64,000 bases of DNA, taken from NCBI GenBank assembly GCA_002292215.1, contig DBBN01000078.1, forward strand, positions 5,637 through 69,636. Reading direction: 5' to 3'. Positions 36,516 to 46,426 of the stretch are shown here, piece after piece. The DNA comes from Glaciecola sp. UBA983. GTDB taxonomy: Bacteria; Pseudomonadota; Gammaproteobacteria; Enterobacterales; Alteromonadaceae. Below the pieces are notes generated by a model. The model made no database searches. It saw only the letters and a list, made by a program, of their open reading frames with translations, and was not told the DNA's origin. Positions within the stretch are counted from its first letter, which is position 1. Each line of letters begins with the position of its first letter. The translations under genes and the position numbers were made by a program.

Positions 36516-36535
36516 TACTGGTAGTATATCCAGTA
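36516..36535 (-). promoter_or_regulatory. LexA (SOS) box 2
   Basis: TACTGGTAGTATATCCAGTA is a 20-base palindrome close to the classical TACTG-N10-CAGTA SOS box, one base from box 1. Its core is CTGG/CCAG, which should weaken binding. Two adjacent boxes recall the tandem operators of E. coli lexA. Confidence 0.75.
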
Positions 36536-36620
36536 TTATTTTAAATACAAGTCCCTTTAATATCCCTATTTTGTTTTTACATGTATAATTGCGAAAATTT
36601 TATAGGTGAACATCAACCCC

Positions 36621-39059
36621 ATGTCCTTTTTCAGAAAATTATTTTTATCTTTGTTGTATTGGCCCATTCGATTATGCGTCAAACCACACACAATCCCTGC
36701 TGATGTGACGGGTGAATTGGGCATCGACCCCAACCGACCTATTATTTATATATTACATACTGATTCAGTTACTGACCAACTCGCTCTTGCTTTTTCGACT
36801 AAACGCTTAGGTTTACCGAGCCCTCTATCGCCGTCGGCCTTTGGTAACAATCAACATGTCTCTTGCTTGTATTTGCACACTCAAACCCCTTTGTTCAGTA
36901 AAAAACCTGGCAAAACCAATATCGAGTCGCAATTTACTCAGCTGTTTCATACCCATAGAGAACAACCTGATCTAGATATTCAAATGGTTCCGGTATACAT
37001 AACCTGGGGTCGAGCACCGGAAAAATCCAAGCCTGGTTTCTCCGATCTTATCGTTGATGTCGCCTCGCCAAGTTGGTTACGTAAGATATTTATTGTGTTG
37101 TTTTTGGGGCGTGATAATTTTGTGTCATACTCTAAAGCGGTATCCTCACAGTTTATGGCGCAACAGCATGGCACTGATGAACACATTGCTCGTAAATTGC
37201 TCCGTGTAGCTGCGACTCATTTCCAACGCAAACGCCAAGGATTAAACGGCCCTACGCTATTAGAGCGTCAAACGTTACATTCCGCTGTAGTGGGTTCTGA
37301 TTCTGTCAAACAAGCGATGCGTGAGCTAGTCCGTAGCAAAAATGTCTTACCCGCTAAAGCCAAACAAGAAGCCCATAAGTATTTAGATGAAATTGCAGGT
37401 GATTATCGTGAGGGCTTAATCCGTTTTGCCAATCGGATCCTTACCCCAATTTGGAATAAAATTTATAATGGCATCACCGTATCGAATGCATCTAAAGTCC
37501 GCGAACTATCCCGTAACGGCCATGAAATCATTTATGTACCTTGTCATCGCTCGCACATGGATTATTTACTACTAACAACTGTTATTTATAATGAAGGATT
37601 AGTCACCCCTCATATTGCAGCGGGGATTAATCTTAATTTTTGGCCAGCAGGTCCTATATTTAGAAAAGCAGGCGCATTCTTTTTACGCCGAAGTTTCGCC
37701 GGAAACAAGCTCTATACCGCAGTATTCCGTGAATATTTAGAGTTATTGTTTAACAAAGGTTATTCTGTCAAATACTACCCTGAAGGGGGGCGCTCACGCA
37801 CCGGCAGATTGCTACCTCCAAAGACCGGCATGTTGGCGATGACCATTCAAGCCATGACCAAAGGGATCAATCGCCCTGTAAGTCTGGTGCCGGTTTATAT
37901 TGGCTATGAAAATGTCATGGAAGTCAGCAGCTATGTCAAAGAACTGAAAGGCAAATCCAAGAAAAAAGAATCGCCTTTACAAGTCCTCGGGGCTATCAAA
38001 AAATTACGTAATTATGGTCATGGCTATCTTAATTTTGGAGAACCGATCCAGCTAAATCAATTTTTGGACCAACACGCTAAGGGTTGGAGCCGACCAGTTG
38101 ACCAAGACGATATCCATAAAAAACCACAATGGCTAACCCCAGCAGTAAACCGATTAGCCGATGACATTATGTTAGAGATTAATAAATCAGCCGCACTCAA
38201 TGGTATGGCATTAGTATCATTATGCTTATTAGCAAGCAAAACGATGACCATGAGTCAAACCGAAATGGAACATGCAATCAGTGATTATTTGACGTTATTC
38301 CGCACATTACCTTTCTCAGATACGATGTCGATCCCTGAGTATAATGCGTCAGAATTAATTACTAATACCCTATCTTTAAAGCGTCTACAGACCGAAACTG
38401 ACCAATTTGGAACGTTGATATCCCCGCAGCCAGATAATGCGGTAGCCCTAACTTATTATCGCAATAACATTATTCACCTGTTTGCCTTGCCAAGTCTAAT
38501 TACTGCACTGGTGTTTGCTAAAAATGGCTGTGAAAAATCGTTTATTTTAACGACCGTAAAAACGATCTATCCCTTATTACACAAAGAACTTTTTATCTAT
38601 TTTACAGTAGATGAAGCACTCACTTATGCCGATGAATGTATTTCACAACTCAAAGCACAAGGGCTGCTAGTTCAATCAGGGCGAAAAATAATGCCTCCCG
38701 CCTCCACTGATGCATCGTTTCATAGTGCATGGCTACTGGCACGTGTAATGCAAGATACGTGGCAACGTTATGCGATTGTCTTAACGGTATTAACCAAAAA
38801 TGCAGGTGTGAGTAGAGGTGAATTAGAACGTGAATCTCGTAAAATCGCCGAACGTTTATCAAGTTTATATGGAGTGAGTTCTCCGGAGTTTTCGGATAAA
38901 AATGTCTTTGCGACGTTAGTCAATGGATTACGTGAAAATGCGTTATTAACATCAGATGATAGCGGTGCGTTGCATTTAAATGACAACTCCACCGCGTTCC
39001 ATGATTTAGTCAATCAGATTGTCTGGCCAGAAATAGTCCAGCACTTACAAAAAATCTAA
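36621..39059 (+). CDS. plsB: Glycerol-3-phosphate 1-O-acyltransferase PlsB
   Basis: An 812-residue membrane-associated acyltransferase that makes lysophosphatidic acid from sn-glycerol 3-phosphate, the first step of phospholipid synthesis. Catalytic HRSHMD (HX4D) is at residues 309-314. Substrate-binding motifs GAFFLRRSF, YYPEGGRSRTGRLLPPKTGML and VSLVPVYIGYE follow. GTG at 36606 would add five residues. ATG 36621 is chosen because it gives the MSFFRKLFLSLLYWPIRL start aligned with PlsB. The stop overlaps the convergent ilvA stop by four bases. It is divergent from lexA, so the SOS boxes also lie close to its promoter. Confidence 0.95.
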   Translation: MSFFRKLFLSLLYWPIRLCVKPHTIPADVTGELGIDPNRPIIYILHTDSVTDQLALAFSTKRLGLPSPLSPSAFGNNQHVSCLYLHTQTPLFSKKPGKTNIESQFTQLFHTHREQPDLDIQMVPVYITWGRAPEKSKPGFSDLIVDVASPSWLRKIFIVLFLGRDNFVSYSKAVSSQFMAQQHGTDEHIARKLLRVAATHFQRKRQGLNGPTLLERQTLHSAVVGSDSVKQAMRELVRSKNVLPAKAKQEAHKYLDEIAGDYREGLIRFANRILTPIWNKIYNGITVSNASKVRELSRNGHEIIYVPCHRSHMDYLLLTTVIYNEGLVTPHIAAGINLNFWPAGPIFRKAGAFFLRRSFAGNKLYTAVFREYLELLFNKGYSVKYYPEGGRSRTGRLLPPKTGMLAMTIQAMTKGINRPVSLVPVYIGYENVMEVSSYVKELKGKSKKKESPLQVLGAIKKLRNYGHGYLNFGEPIQLNQFLDQHAKGWSRPVDQDDIHKKPQWLTPAVNRLADDIMLEINKSAALNGMALVSLCLLASKTMTMSQTEMEHAISDYLTLFRTLPFSDTMSIPEYNASELITNTLSLKRLQTETDQFGTLISPQPDNAVALTYYRNNIIHLFALPSLITALVFAKNGCEKSFILTTVKTIYPLLHKELFIYFTVDEALTYADECISQLKAQGLLVQSGRKIMPPASTDASFHSAWLLARVMQDTWQRYAIVLTVLTKNAGVSRGELERESRKIAERLSSLYGVSSPEFSDKNVFATLVNGLRENALLTSDDSGALHLNDNSTAFHDLVNQIVWPEIVQHLQKI

Positions 39060-40594
39060 TCACTGCCTAAGAAAAATTGATAAGCAGCATTGCCTGTATG
39101 CTCTTGGTAAGTATAACCAAGGGCATTTAAGTGCTCTTCAAAATCCGCGCTTAAATGCTCTGGTAAATCAAAACCAACTAACACTAACCCTTCAGCCGCG
39201 CCATGGTTACGATAATGAAAGAGAGTAATATTCCAGCGCTCGCCCAACGTTTTCAGAAAGTGCATTAATGCGCCTGGGTATTCCGGGAACTCAAAGCCAA
39301 AAACGCGCTCTGCAATCGCCACCGGCGGCTTTCCACCCACCATATGTCGGATGTGCAGTTTTGCTAACTCATCATTAGATAAATCAATCGCTTCATAACC
39401 ATTTTCCGCTAACGTCGCCGTCAGCTCCGCATACTCTTCTAGGCCGTGTTTGAGTTTAACACCGACAAATACATAAGCTTGTTGGGCATTGGCGAACCGG
39501 TAATTAAACTCGGTAATATTGATCCCACCTAACACTTCACAAAAGCGTTTAAACGAACCGGTGACTTCAGGTATTTTAACGGCAAATACCGCTTCTTTGC
39601 GTTCACCAAGTTCACATCGCTCAGACACATAACGCAACGTATGGAAATTAATATTCGCACCACATAAAATCCCACCAAAATGATGCCCAGTGACTTTATG
39701 CGTTTGACAATATTTACGGATACCAGCAATCGATAATGCGCCCGCAGGTTCAGCGATCACACGTGTATCATCAAAAATATCTTTTATGGCTGCACAGATC
39801 TCATCATTACTTACCGTTATAACTTCATCAACATATTGCTGACATAAACGGAATGTTTCAGTGCCAATAGTTTTCACTGCCACACCGTCAGCAAATATAC
39901 CTACCGTCGGTAATGTAACCGGCTCTCCGGCTGCTAAAGCGGCTTTTAGGCAAGCTGATTCTTCTGATTCTACTGCAATAATTTTGATTTCAGGTTTCAG
40001 TTGCTTAACATATACAGCAATCCCTGCGGCTAAACCGCCCCCACCTACCGCTACAAATAACGTGTCTAAATCCGGTTGTTGCTCTAACATTTCACGCGCA
40101 ATCGTACCTTGCCCTGCAATCACATCAGGATCATCAAATGGCGGAATGTACGTTAACTCCCGCTCCGCACATAATGCTTGAGCGTACTTAGATGCAGTAT
40201 CAAAACTCGTTCCATGTTGTACTATCTCAACCCACTTACCACCGAAGCGACGCACCGCATCCACTTTAATATCAGGAGTGGTTTCAGGCATCACAATGGT
40301 GGCATGGATCTTCTTTTGTTTCGCCGCGTATGCCATACCTTGAGCATGATTACCCGCAGATGCAGCAATCACACCCTTAGCAAGTTGCTCGTCACTAAGC
40401 TGACTAATACGATTGTAAGCACCACGCAATTTAAAGGATTTTACGGGTTGCTGGTCTTCACGTTTTAAATAAATCTGGTTGCCAAGTTCACTCGACAACC
40501 GATTCATCAAGACGCAATCCGAATTGACTGCAGCCTCATAGACTGGGGCAAGCAGGATTTTCTTTAAATATTCATTGGGACTTACATGGCTCAT
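39056..40594 (-). CDS. ilvA: Threonine ammonia-lyase, biosynthetic (IlvA)
   Basis: A 512-residue PLP enzyme converting threonine to 2-oxobutanoate, the first step of isoleucine synthesis. PLP lysine K55 lies in SFKLRGAY, the phosphate-binding glycine loop is VGGGGLAAG, and the catalytic core ends near residue 320. The last ~190 residues form two ACT-like regulatory domains (VPEVTGSFKRFCEVLGG... and FEFPEYPGALMHFLKTLGERWNITLFHYRNHG), so isoleucine feedback inhibition is expected. It starts one base after the ilvD stop, as the third gene of ilvE-ilvD-ilvA. Confidence 0.96.
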   Translation of the reverse strand: MSHVSPNEYLKKILLAPVYEAAVNSDCVLMNRLSSELGNQIYLKREDQQPVKSFKLRGAYNRISQLSDEQLAKGVIAASAGNHAQGMAYAAKQKKIHATIVMPETTPDIKVDAVRRFGGKWVEIVQHGTSFDTASKYAQALCAERELTYIPPFDDPDVIAGQGTIAREMLEQQPDLDTLFVAVGGGGLAAGIAVYVKQLKPEIKIIAVESEESACLKAALAAGEPVTLPTVGIFADGVAVKTIGTETFRLCQQYVDEVITVSNDEICAAIKDIFDDTRVIAEPAGALSIAGIRKYCQTHKVTGHHFGGILCGANINFHTLRYVSERCELGERKEAVFAVKIPEVTGSFKRFCEVLGGINITEFNYRFANAQQAYVFVGVKLKHGLEEYAELTATLAENGYEAIDLSNDELAKLHIRHMVGGKPPVAIAERVFGFEFPEYPGALMHFLKTLGERWNITLFHYRNHGAAEGLVLVGFDLPEHLSADFEEHLNALGYTYQEHTGNAAYQFFLGSD

Positions 40595-40595
40595 T

Positions 40596-42443
40596 TTAGA
40601 TATCTTCTAGTTTAGATGGATCACGAACGGCACCTTTGTCAGCACTGGTCGCTAACATCGCGAAATTACGCAGCGCTAATGAAACTTTACGCTCACGATT
40701 AACCGGCTTGTATGGACGTTCACGTGCTTCCATTGCAGTGCGACGAGCTTGTAATTCAGCATCATCAAGCACGACATTCATGGTGCGGTTTGGAATATCA
40801 ATCGCAATCATATCGCCTTCTTCGACCAAGGCTAAACCACCGCCACTGGCTGCTTCAGGAGAACAATGACCAATCGATAACCCCGACGTTCCTCCGGAGA
40901 AACGACCATCGGTAATTAATGCACAAGCAGCACCTAAACCTTTCGATTTAAGGTACGTTGTTGGATAGAGCATTTCTTGCATGCCTGGTCCGCCTCGAGG
41001 ACCTTCATAACGAATGACAACCACATCACCGGCGACTACTTCATCCGCTAAAATAGCATTAACGGCATCATCTTGTGATTCATAGACGCGTGCTGGACCG
41101 GTAAATTTATGAATAGACTCATCGACACCTGCCGTTTTAACAATACAGCCATTTTCGGCTAAGTTACCAAACAAGACTGCAAGACCACCTTCTAAACTAT
41201 AGGCGTGCTCAATACTACGAATACACCCGTTTTCACGGTCACTATCACTTTCATCCCAGCGGCAGCTTTGACTAAAAGCTTTGGTCGTTCGGATACCAGC
41301 AGGACCTGCACGATAAAATTTATCCGCTTCTGGATTATCACGCGTGATATCCATCGACGCGATAACCTCTGCGACAGTTCCACCGGCAACGTGTTGCGAA
41401 TCTCCGTGTAATAAACCGGCTTTATTTAATTCATTCAAGATCCCCATAACACCACCGGCACGATGCACATCTTCCATATGATATTTAGGTGTTGAAGGAG
41501 CGACTTTACAAAGATGCGGGACTTTACGCGATAAACGATCAATATCATCCATCGTGAAATCAATTTCACCTTCAATTGCTGCAGCTAATAAATGCAAAAT
41601 AGTATTAGTCGAGCCACCCATCGCAATATCTAAGCTCATGGCATTTTCAAACGCATTAAAGTTTGCAATATTACGTGGCAAAATACTTTCATCATCATCG
41701 CCATAATAGCGTTGACATAATTTAACGATTTCTTGACCGGCACGAATAAATAACTGCTCACGATCGGAATGCGTTGCCAACATTGAGCCATTACCTGGTA
41801 ATGATAACCCTAACGCTTCGGTCAAACAGTTCATCGAGTTGGCAGTAAACATACCAGAACACGACCCACATGTAGGACACGCAGAGCGTTCGATCTCGTC
41901 CGAATCTGCATCAGAAATATTGTCATCCGCACCCGCTACCATTGCATCGACCAAGTCTAGTTTGATGATTTGATCAGACAGCGTGGTTTTACCCGCTTCC
42001 ATTGGTCCGCCAGAAACAAAAATAACCGGTACGTTTAAGCGCATCGCTGCCATCAACATCCCTGGGGTAATTTTGTCACAGTTTGAGATACAGACAATCG
42101 CATCAGCACAATGTGCATTCACCATATATTCAACAGAATCGGCGATAATTTCACGCGAAGGCAAGCTATAAAGCATACCTGCATGCCCCATAGCAATCCC
42201 ATCATCAACCGCAATGGTATTGAATTCTTTGGCGACGCCGCCTGCCGCTTCAATGCTCCGAGCAACCAGTTGACCCATGTCTTTTAAATGCACATGACCA
42301 GGTACAAATTGTGTAAATGAATTGGCAACCGCAATAATTGGCTTCCCAAAATCACTATCTTTCATTCCTGTAGCTCGCCATAAGGCACGGGCACCAGCCA
42401 TATTACGGCCTTGTGTGGTCGTTGCTGAACGAAGTCTTGGCAT
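40596..42443 (-). CDS. ilvD: Dihydroxy-acid dehydratase IlvD
   Basis: A 615-residue Fe-S dehydratase acting in both isoleucine and valine synthesis. Cluster cysteines are in CISNCDK and [18 protein letters not shown], followed by [29 protein letters not shown] is the C-terminal signature. Its cluster is oxygen-sensitive, so the Fe-S repair factor nfuA elsewhere in this window is relevant. It precedes ilvA by one base and follows ilvE by 41 bases. Confidence 0.97.
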   Translation of the reverse strand: MPRLRSATTTQGRNMAGARALWRATGMKDSDFGKPIIAVANSFTQFVPGHVHLKDMGQLVARSIEAAGGVAKEFNTIAVDDGIAMGHAGMLYSLPSREIIADSVEYMVNAHCADAIVCISNCDKITPGMLMAAMRLNVPVIFVSGGPMEAGKTTLSDQIIKLDLVDAMVAGADDNISDADSDEIERSACPTCGSCSGMFTANSMNCLTEALGLSLPGNGSMLATHSDREQLFIRAGQEIVKLCQRYYGDDDESILPRNIANFNAFENAMSLDIAMGGSTNTILHLLAAAIEGEIDFTMDDIDRLSRKVPHLCKVAPSTPKYHMEDVHRAGGVMGILNELNKAGLLHGDSQHVAGGTVAEVIASMDITRDNPEADKFYRAGPAGIRTTKAFSQSCRWDESDSDRENGCIRSIEHAYSLEGGLAVLFGNLAENGCIVKTAGVDESIHKFTGPARVYESQDDAVNAILADEVVAGDVVVIRYEGPRGGPGMQEMLYPTTYLKSKGLGAACALITDGRFSGGTSGLSIGHCSPEAASGGGLALVEEGDMIAIDIPNRTMNVVLDDAELQARRTAMEARERPYKPVNRERKVSLALRNFAMLATSADKGAVRDPSKLEDI

Positions 42444-42484
42444 GATATATCTCTCTTTTTAACTCTAAATCAAAAATCTTAAAT

Positions 42485-43417
42485 TTATTTGTAAACCGGC
42501 GTTAACCAGTTCCACTTATCAGGGGTTTGGCCATTGAACAAGCCGAAGAACATATCTTGGACTTCTTTAGTGATCGGTCCACGTCCACCATTACCAACCG
42601 CGATACCATCGACACTGCGCACAGGTGTAACTTCTGCGGCAGTTCCACACATGAAAATCTCATCAGCCAAGTACATAGATTCGCGCGGAATGTTTTCTTC
42701 GCGGATTTCATAACCCAATTCTTTTAATAACGTCATACACGTATCACGTGTAATGCCTGGTAAAATTGCGGCTGTTTTTGGTGTTGTCATAACGACTTTG
42801 TCACGAATAACAAAAATGTTTTCGCCCGCGCCCTCTGAGACATAACCATTGACATCAAGTGCGATCCCTTCACCATAACCATGGCGCCTAGCTTCCATTG
42901 AAATCAGCTGTGAAGACAAGTAGTTACCACCTGCTTTAGCGCCAGTTGGTAAAGTGTTAGCGGCTAAACGAGACCATGAAGATATACCTGCATCGACACC
43001 ATGCTTAAGGGCTTCTTCACCTAAATATGCACCCCATTCAAAGGCCGCAATGCTGAGTTCGGTTTCTTGTCCAAAAGGAACTTGAATACCCATGCCTAAA
43101 TCACCGTAAAATGCGATTGGACGGATATATGCTGATTTTAAATTATTGGCCGTAATGATATCCATCGTGGCTTGATTCACTTGATCAATAGTATATGGAA
43201 TAGTCATACGATAAATTTTGGCAGAATCAAATAGTCGACGGGTATGTTCTTGCAAACGAAACACACACGTTCCTTGATCGGGCGTATTGTAGGCACGGAC
43301 CCCTTCAAACACAGATGAGCCATAGTGAATTGCATGCGTCATTACATGTACCTTCGCATCTTGCCAAGGCATGATGTCACCGTTAAACCAAATTTTTTCT
43401 GCTGGGGTTTTAGCCAT
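42485..43417 (-). CDS. ilvE: Branched-chain-amino-acid aminotransferase IlvE
   Basis: A 310-residue class IV PLP aminotransferase, the last step to isoleucine, valine and leucine. It begins KIWFNGDIMPWQDAKVHVMTHAIHYGSSVFEGVRAY. The PLP lysine is in TGAKAGGNYLSS, and GYVSEGAGENIFVIRD and EIFMCGTAAEVTPV are signatures. ATG 43417, behind AAAGGA, is chosen over 43450, which would add an unconserved MRVLLYDKGKT leader. It opens the leftward ilvEDA operon. A hairpin sits about 24 bases upstream. Confidence 0.95.
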   Translation of the reverse strand: MAKTPAEKIWFNGDIMPWQDAKVHVMTHAIHYGSSVFEGVRAYNTPDQGTCVFRLQEHTRRLFDSAKIYRMTIPYTIDQVNQATMDIITANNLKSAYIRPIAFYGDLGMGIQVPFGQETELSIAAFEWGAYLGEEALKHGVDAGISSWSRLAANTLPTGAKAGGNYLSSQLISMEARRHGYGEGIALDVNGYVSEGAGENIFVIRDKVVMTTPKTAAILPGITRDTCMTLLKELGYEIREENIPRESMYLADEIFMCGTAAEVTPVRSVDGIAVGNGGRGPITKEVQDMFFGLFNGQTPDKWNWLTPVYK

Positions 43418-43780
43418 TGTTTTTCCTTTATCGTATAACAGCACGCGCAATTTTTTGTGAAATAGCGTGCAAAATGGATTATCTAAACGTATTGATAATA
43501 CACCCTAAATACACTTTCTGATAGCGCAGGATGATAGTACCAACGTAATTTTTAGTTTGGCAAGTTGAGCATAAGCGAGATAATGTCTTATTCACTGATG
43601 CTTAAAATATGGTCACTGATAGAGCGAACGCCCTGGATGCATAGTAAGCCTGAATTTTTTGTAAAATGCAACACTGATCGTTCGTCTAGTTTTTACTTTT
43701 TTCGTAAAATCCTGTCCTACCCTTTGCGTACCTTTCTATAGGCTTAACTAATTACATAGTTTATCGATTAAGGATCTAAT
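43418..43780. other. 363-base divergent intergenic region between ilvE and comM
   Basis: No gene or leader peptide rich in Ile, Leu or Val was found on the ilvE strand, so classical attenuation is not evident. GCACGC (43441-43446) and GCGTGC (43465-43470) enclose an 18-base loop and could form a hairpin 24 bases before ilvE. On the right, AAGGAT precedes comM. Promoters for both genes must lie here, but I cannot assign them. Confidence 0.45.
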
Positions 43781-45328
43781 ATGGCACTTGCCGTTGTTTA
43801 TGCCCGTAGCGCATTTGGAATAGAAGCACCATTAATTACCATTGAGGTACATATATCTGCCGGATTACCCGCATTCAATCTAGTAGGTTTACCGCATCGC
43901 AGCATCTCTGAAGCACGTGAGAGAGTCCGCAGTGCCATAATTAATTCGGGTTTTACATTTCCCGCCCAACGTATCACCATAAACTTATCTCCTGCAGATT
44001 TACCCAAACATGGCTCACGCTTCGATTTAGCGATTGCAGTGGGCGTCCTCAGCGCAAGTGGACAAATCAATCAACAACATTTACATCATTATGAGTTTTT
44101 AGGTGAACTAGCATTATCTGGGGAGTTACGTCATGTTGAAGGGATATTAGTCGCAGGTCTTGCGCTTCCTCCCGACAAAACACTGGTCTCCAGTCAAGCC
44201 AATCGTAACGAGTTAAGTGTGTTACCAAATATTAATGCGTTGAGTGCACTACATTTACGTGAGGTCGTGGCGCATCTCAATAACACCCAAGCATTAATCC
44301 CAATAACACATACACCGCAACCCGCAGAGGAGTATTTCCAAGGATTGGACTTTGCCGATGTCATGGGGCAAGCACCTGCAAAAAGAGCCTGTTTAGTTGC
44401 CGCAGCAGGTGGGCATAATTTACTTATGTATGGCCCTCCTGGCTCCGGAAAAACCATGCTAGCTCAACGAATTGCCACGATTTTACCAGCGCTATCACAA
44501 CAACAAGCATTGGAAAATGCATCCATAAATAGTGTGGGTGGACTTAATGTTAATGCGTTATGGCGGCAGCGTCCGTTTCGCCAACCTCATCATAGTGCAT
44601 CGATTCCGGCATTAATCGGCGGTGGAGTGCGCTTTAGCCCAGGAGAAATATCTTTGGCACACAATGGTGTCTTATTTTTAGATGAACTCCCTGAATTTAC
44701 CGCCAATGCCTTAGAGCACTTACGACAGCCACTAGAAGCTAAAACGATTACCTTAGCCAAAGCACAATATAATATGACACTACCTGCTAATTTTCAGCTT
44801 ATTGCCGCCATGAATCCAAGTCCGACTGGGGATATTTATGATGGACGTAGTACCTATGACCAAAATATGCGGTATTTACAGAAGGTATCTGGACCGTTAT
44901 TAGATCGAATTGATATCCAGATTGAAGTCAAAAAAGTCAATCTCAATCAAGTCAACAGCGTGTCTATGCCGTCACATGCTCCAGCCATAATCGAGCCAGA
45001 GGTAAGATCGGCACAATTGAAAACACAGGTTATTGGCGCACAACGGATCCAATTGAAACGACAAGGAGTTTTAAATGCTCATTTATGTCCAAAACGGATC
45101 AACGAATTTTGTATCCTAGACACGCTGTCTGAGGACTTTCTCAGCTGTGCAATTGAAGAGCTGGGGTTAACAGCAAGGGTTTATCATCGTGTGTTAAAAG
45201 TCTCACGCACTCTTGCAGATTTAGACGCATCAGACTCAATTGAATTACCGCATATACAGACGGCGTTAAGTTACCGGGCATTTGATCGGTTTGTACACCA
45301 TTACGCTCGCCATGAACAGCTTTTGTAA
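43781..45328 (+). CDS. comM: YifB/ComM family AAA+ ATPase (Mg chelatase-like)
   Basis: A 515-residue ComM/YifB protein. The N-terminal Lon-protease-like fold (VYARSAFGIEAPLITIEVHISAGLPAFNLVGLPHRSISEARERVRSA) precedes the AAA+ domain with Walker A GPPGSGKTML, Walker B VLFLDELPEF and the sensor AAMNPSPTGD. ComM is a hexameric helicase that drives branch migration when incoming single-stranded DNA is integrated during transformation. It lies next to ilvY/ilvC, as yifB is near the ilv genes in E. coli. With comF in the same window it hints at competence, but no uptake genes are seen. Confidence 0.94.
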   Translation: MALAVVYARSAFGIEAPLITIEVHISAGLPAFNLVGLPHRSISEARERVRSAIINSGFTFPAQRITINLSPADLPKHGSRFDLAIAVGVLSASGQINQQHLHHYEFLGELALSGELRHVEGILVAGLALPPDKTLVSSQANRNELSVLPNINALSALHLREVVAHLNNTQALIPITHTPQPAEEYFQGLDFADVMGQAPAKRACLVAAAGGHNLLMYGPPGSGKTMLAQRIATILPALSQQQALENASINSVGGLNVNALWRQRPFRQPHHSASIPALIGGGVRFSPGEISLAHNGVLFLDELPEFTANALEHLRQPLEAKTITLAKAQYNMTLPANFQLIAAMNPSPTGDIYDGRSTYDQNMRYLQKVSGPLLDRIDIQIEVKKVNLNQVNSVSMPSHAPAIIEPEVRSAQLKTQVIGAQRIQLKRQGVLNAHLCPKRINEFCILDTLSEDFLSCAIEELGLTARVYHRVLKVSRTLADLDASDSIELPHIQTALSYRAFDRFVHHYARHEQLL

Positions 45329-45365
45329 GGTGTTACTTGCTCTGCACGACTTATCTAATAGCGCC

Positions 45366-46229
45366 TTACAAATCAAACATGGCTTGGATTTTAGGTTCAT
45401 GCTGATTGGCTTTCAGGCAACACAAACCTATTTGGTATGATTCAATGTCATCAATGGTAATAGCGGTCACTTGATTCAATAAAGATGAACTATTTAATAC
45501 AATTGTCGGGACAATACCAATGCCAAAGCCTAGCGCGACCATACTGACAATGGCTTCATTGCCCCCAACAGAGGCATATACCTTGGGTCGAATGCTATGC
45601 TCTGCAAACCAGTGATGAACGATGCGCTTTGACGGCCCGCTTTCTGGCATAATGATTTGATGCTGGCTCCACTTGATCTGCTTAAGGCGCGTGATCCCTA
45701 GGCTTTTTGGCACTATTAAGACTAACGGTACCGTATCAATCGCTTTGAATTTAATATCATGATGCATTTGCGGGGTTTGAATAGAGATCGCCACATCTGC
45801 TTGACCTTCTAATACTTTATTTATCGAGAGCGCCGGATCGCCCGTCACTAATTTAATATCCACCTGGGGATGTAGTGCCCGATAGCTATTCAGCATTGCC
45901 GGCAAATGAGAGTGTGCTGCAGTAACCGAACAATATACGCTTAATTCACCATTCAGCTGTTGTTCTTGTTGAGCTAAATCAGATTGCAGTGTCTGCCAAT
46001 TTGCGAGCGTCTCAGTGCTAAAGGTTAAAAATAATCGACCACTTTGAGTTAGCGACACTTCTCGATTATTTCTCTCAAACAAACGCGTGCCAACGGATTG
46101 TTCTAAACGTTGAATGGCACGACTCAGCGTTGAAGGGGTAATAAACATCGCTTGTGCCGTTTGACCAAAATGTAACGATTGCGCTAAATGATTGAACATT
46201 GCTAAACTTTTAATATCCACGGAAGTCAT
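45366..46229 (-). CDS. ilvY: LysR-type activator IlvY
   Basis: A 287-residue LysR regulator. The helix-turn-helix is at residues 1-60 (LAQSLHFGQTAQAMFITPSTLSRAIQRLEQSVGTRLFERN), followed by a substrate-binding domain with CSVTAAHSHLPAMLNSYRALHPQVDIKLVTGD and VSMVALGFGIGIVP. These sequences match IlvY, which activates ilvC when acetolactate or acetohydroxybutyrate accumulates. ATG 46229, behind AAGGGG, is chosen. Longer starts to 46289 would run through the operator. It is divergent from ilvC. Confidence 0.93.
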   Translation of the reverse strand: MTSVDIKSLAMFNHLAQSLHFGQTAQAMFITPSTLSRAIQRLEQSVGTRLFERNNREVSLTQSGRLFLTFSTETLANWQTLQSDLAQQEQQLNGELSVYCSVTAAHSHLPAMLNSYRALHPQVDIKLVTGDPALSINKVLEGQADVAISIQTPQMHHDIKFKAIDTVPLVLIVPKSLGITRLKQIKWSQHQIIMPESGPSKRIVHHWFAEHSIRPKVYASVGGNEAIVSMVALGFGIGIVPTIVLNSSSLLNQVTAITIDDIESYQIGLCCLKANQHEPKIQAMFDL

Positions 46230-46251
46230 CAACCCCTTACCAAATATGGTT

Positions 46252-46268
46252 ATTGCATATACTGCAAT
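46252..46268. promoter_or_regulatory. IlvY operator between ilvY and ilvC
   Basis: ATTGCA-TATAC-TGCAAT is a perfect inverted repeat of the LysR T-N11-A type. A further TTGCAA half-site lies at 46275-46280. Downstream, TTTCAA (46291-46296) and TATATT (46313-46318), spaced by 16, could be the ilvC promoter. The position between divergent ilvY and ilvC fits activation of ilvC and repression of ilvY. Confidence 0.65.
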
Positions 46269-46426
46269 ATAGTTTTGCAAATATATCATTTTTCAATACA
46301 TTAATCTTGCACTATATTAATCATCAATCGTCACTGATTACCCAAATTAATTACATGCAATGAGAAAACTGGCTTGTATGTAATTCTGAGCGAACATTTA
46401 TTAGCTTGAAACTTATAGAGAAGACA

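Noticed and set aside
43470..43560. Branched-chain leader peptide for attenuation of ilvE
   Set aside because: The reverse strand was read for a short frame rich in Ile, Leu and Val; none with a ribosome site was seen.
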